From: an uncultured Clostridia bacterium
Lineage (GTDB): Bacteria > Bacillota > Clostridia > Christensenellales > UBA1242
Reading direction: 5' to 3'
Assembly (NCBI GenBank): GCA_947623795.1
Contig: CANQHS010000019.1
Coordinates: forward strand, 1-13,769
DNA: 13,769 bases
In this document: positions 13,701-13,769 of the stretch, in pieces
How positions within the stretch are numbered: the first letter of the stretch is position 1
Layout of the letters: every line of letters starts with the position of its first letter
The notes under the pieces: model-generated
The model's database searches: none
What the model saw: only the letters and a program-made list of their open reading frames with translations
Told to the model about the DNA's origin: nothing
Position numbers and translations under genes: made by a program

Positions 13701-13769
13701 TGAAGATGCAGCTTCTGGAACAATGAGGAATATAGTTCTTAACACTGAAAATCTTTCTGGCTATTCTTA
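10714..13769 (+). CDS. Large GLUG-repeat/beta-helix surface protein, N-terminal part (3' end outside window)
   Basis: I translated this frame by hand: 1018 codons without a stop up to the right edge. ATG at 10714 follows GGGGGAG with close spacing. Residues 1-26 (MKKFLIFLVAIVVVVCVGLT and on) form a signal anchor or signal peptide. Residues 30-120 look like an Ig-like or similar beta domain. From about 145 a GLUG beta-helix begins: FELRNDIALTANFKPIG, GGHFNGNGYSISGLNL, AGLFAKIG (202-209), IAGGLVGEV (289-297), ILGGFVGKF (319-327). It closes with a WDTTVWAFRAQERPELL unit. A second helix starts near 515 and has at least eight rungs of the type VGGLVAxNNGTI between 683 and 920. A third appears to begin near 985. 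Cell-surface adhesin or matrix-type protein; substrate unknown. It shares the repeat family with the gene at the left edge. Confidence 0.9.
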   Translation, partial: MKKFLIFLVAIVVVVCVGLTTYYFLRNDEVINFTTKEIYCNIGETIPVSELGLSVRKADKRTTYDYNAGGEEVTKFLKYDNEKGYYVVNSENGGDVELVIKTSNSKFAQFKILVHIGDGKSEATPFYIFSQRDLENIGEKNRQNKYFELRNDIALTANFKPIGHNDSASDEGGYLTFGGHFNGNGYSISGLNLTNVDGLTNAGLFAKIGPNATVTDLVISNATISGNYATAGALTGDAQGRFSKIRVENSKVESTNADATVGSVIGKLNYESVLNKSYANKVDVDSNGIAGGLVGEVDRATIEASYTNEVSVDGDSDSILGGFVGKFNVSRDAATIRQSYAVATSESESFKAFIGSISAFDDTVYAKRSAAVDGQIYENSMLKYLVGNYVENNNKEIVGYADQNVKEYFESAIINNQDNFTKTGLVDTAKGFYYVGTPKLVNGKSDLTNFEASDYVYFGYSTNKKLWDTTVWAFRAQERPELLMTDANVSGVTSAYVSSNIEQTPIGSERAVKDLFKGDIEGQNYNLYVAESNGVYDFADEPAINALQLKNSVLSGGEQGVTIKNLKVKVQEGTTAIFAKIDNSTIENITFENITFVNEENARVDNIENLAGLAGEIVSSNANVSSSINNVKITFAEEISLTATNFGGIASSIDNGTVISNCTVGNAQNSSAFAIEAGASIDYVGGLVAIVKSGTLNNNKVYASLNGNKMVAGLVAENNGTLNKNDVTVVINSSKTVTGYESLMAGLVAQNNTNAMIQNSRATVSISINAANNFVKVGGAVAVNNGTINDVVLTGAGINNSKNVATNDLYLGGIVAENNGSILEAQNNMTRVGTLTNNKNYSVAGIVVINNGTISQATATSANIEGNTVAGAVVNMAAGSMDQIFVGAISSENGKHIAQNTIYGDKYVAGVVYAQANATITNVQATSIVKGDTNDTRVSLIALIFPDGAVIDHATINSSFAGSGSFYSETWKDYSANTSLGEVWGGQTNRSYNLYAEDAASGTMRNIVLNTENLSGYS
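12760..13473 (+). repeat. Tandem GLUG-like protein repeats (VAGLVAENNGTI type)
   Basis: Within the second GLUG protein, cores recur about every 27-40 residues: YVGGLVA (683), VAGLVAENNGTL (711), MAGLVAQNN (744), VGGAVAVNNGTI (777), YLGGIVAENNGSI (810), VAGIVVINNGTI (843), VAGAVVNMAAGSM (869) and VAGVVYAQANATI (908). The DNA copies have diverged, so this is not a recent expansion. The pattern fits regular rungs of a right-handed beta-helix. Confidence 0.8.

Overview
The window looks like chromosomal DNA from a low-GC, Gram-positive-type bacterium, most likely a gut or host-associated member of Clostridia (Bacillota). The signs are an L10-type leader with an attenuator before rplJ-rplL, strong AGGAGG-like ribosome binding sites, sigma-A promoters close to TTGACA-N17-TATAAT, a RecD2 helicase, a ComFC-type protein, and GLUG-repeat surface proteins. 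UGA acts as a stop. The lineage below class level cannot be told from this sequence.

Layout, left to right. (1) Bases 2-3451 (+) hold the C-terminal 1149 residues of a large secreted protein: three GLUG repeats, then a long tyrosine-rich region with a hydrophobic double segment in its middle. (2) A convergent lipoprotein-like gene (3477-4472, -) shares a bidirectional terminator with it. (3) Bases 4473-5160 have no convincing protein gene. They contain the lipoprotein promoter, a 12-base direct repeat, a 250-base inverted-repeat element of the dispersed 'TGTCATACCGAG' type, a consensus promoter and the L10 leader. (4) rplJ and rplL (5161-6085, +) end at a strong terminator, followed by about 200 bases of roughly 9% GC. 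(5) A minus-strand block runs from 10413 down to 6322: recD2, a Phd/YefM-type antitoxin-like gene without a visible toxin, two tandem XRE regulators, and comFC. The last three genes are separated by 1 base and by an ATGA overlap, so they probably form one translationally linked unit behind an array of palindromic operator-like sites. (6) From 10714 to the right edge (+) runs an open frame of at least 1018 codons with no stop. It encodes the N-terminal part of a second large GLUG/beta-helix protein with a signal anchor. Because it leaves the window it is easy to miss.

How the parts fit: rplJ-rplL is a self-regulated ribosomal stalk operon, here detached from its usual rplKA and rpoBC neighbours. 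recD2 and comFC are DNA-metabolism and competence-type genes, and the regulatory genes between them look like an insertion or local rewiring. The GLUG proteins and the lipoprotein are cell-surface accessory genes with consensus promoters where those are visible. No phage, CRISPR array, tRNA, rRNA or transposase was seen. The points most worth following up are the membrane-like hairpin in the first protein, the operator array and possible leaderless promoter of the XRE-XRE-comFC unit, the attenuator with an overlapping small frame before rplJ, and the unpaired antitoxin-like gene.
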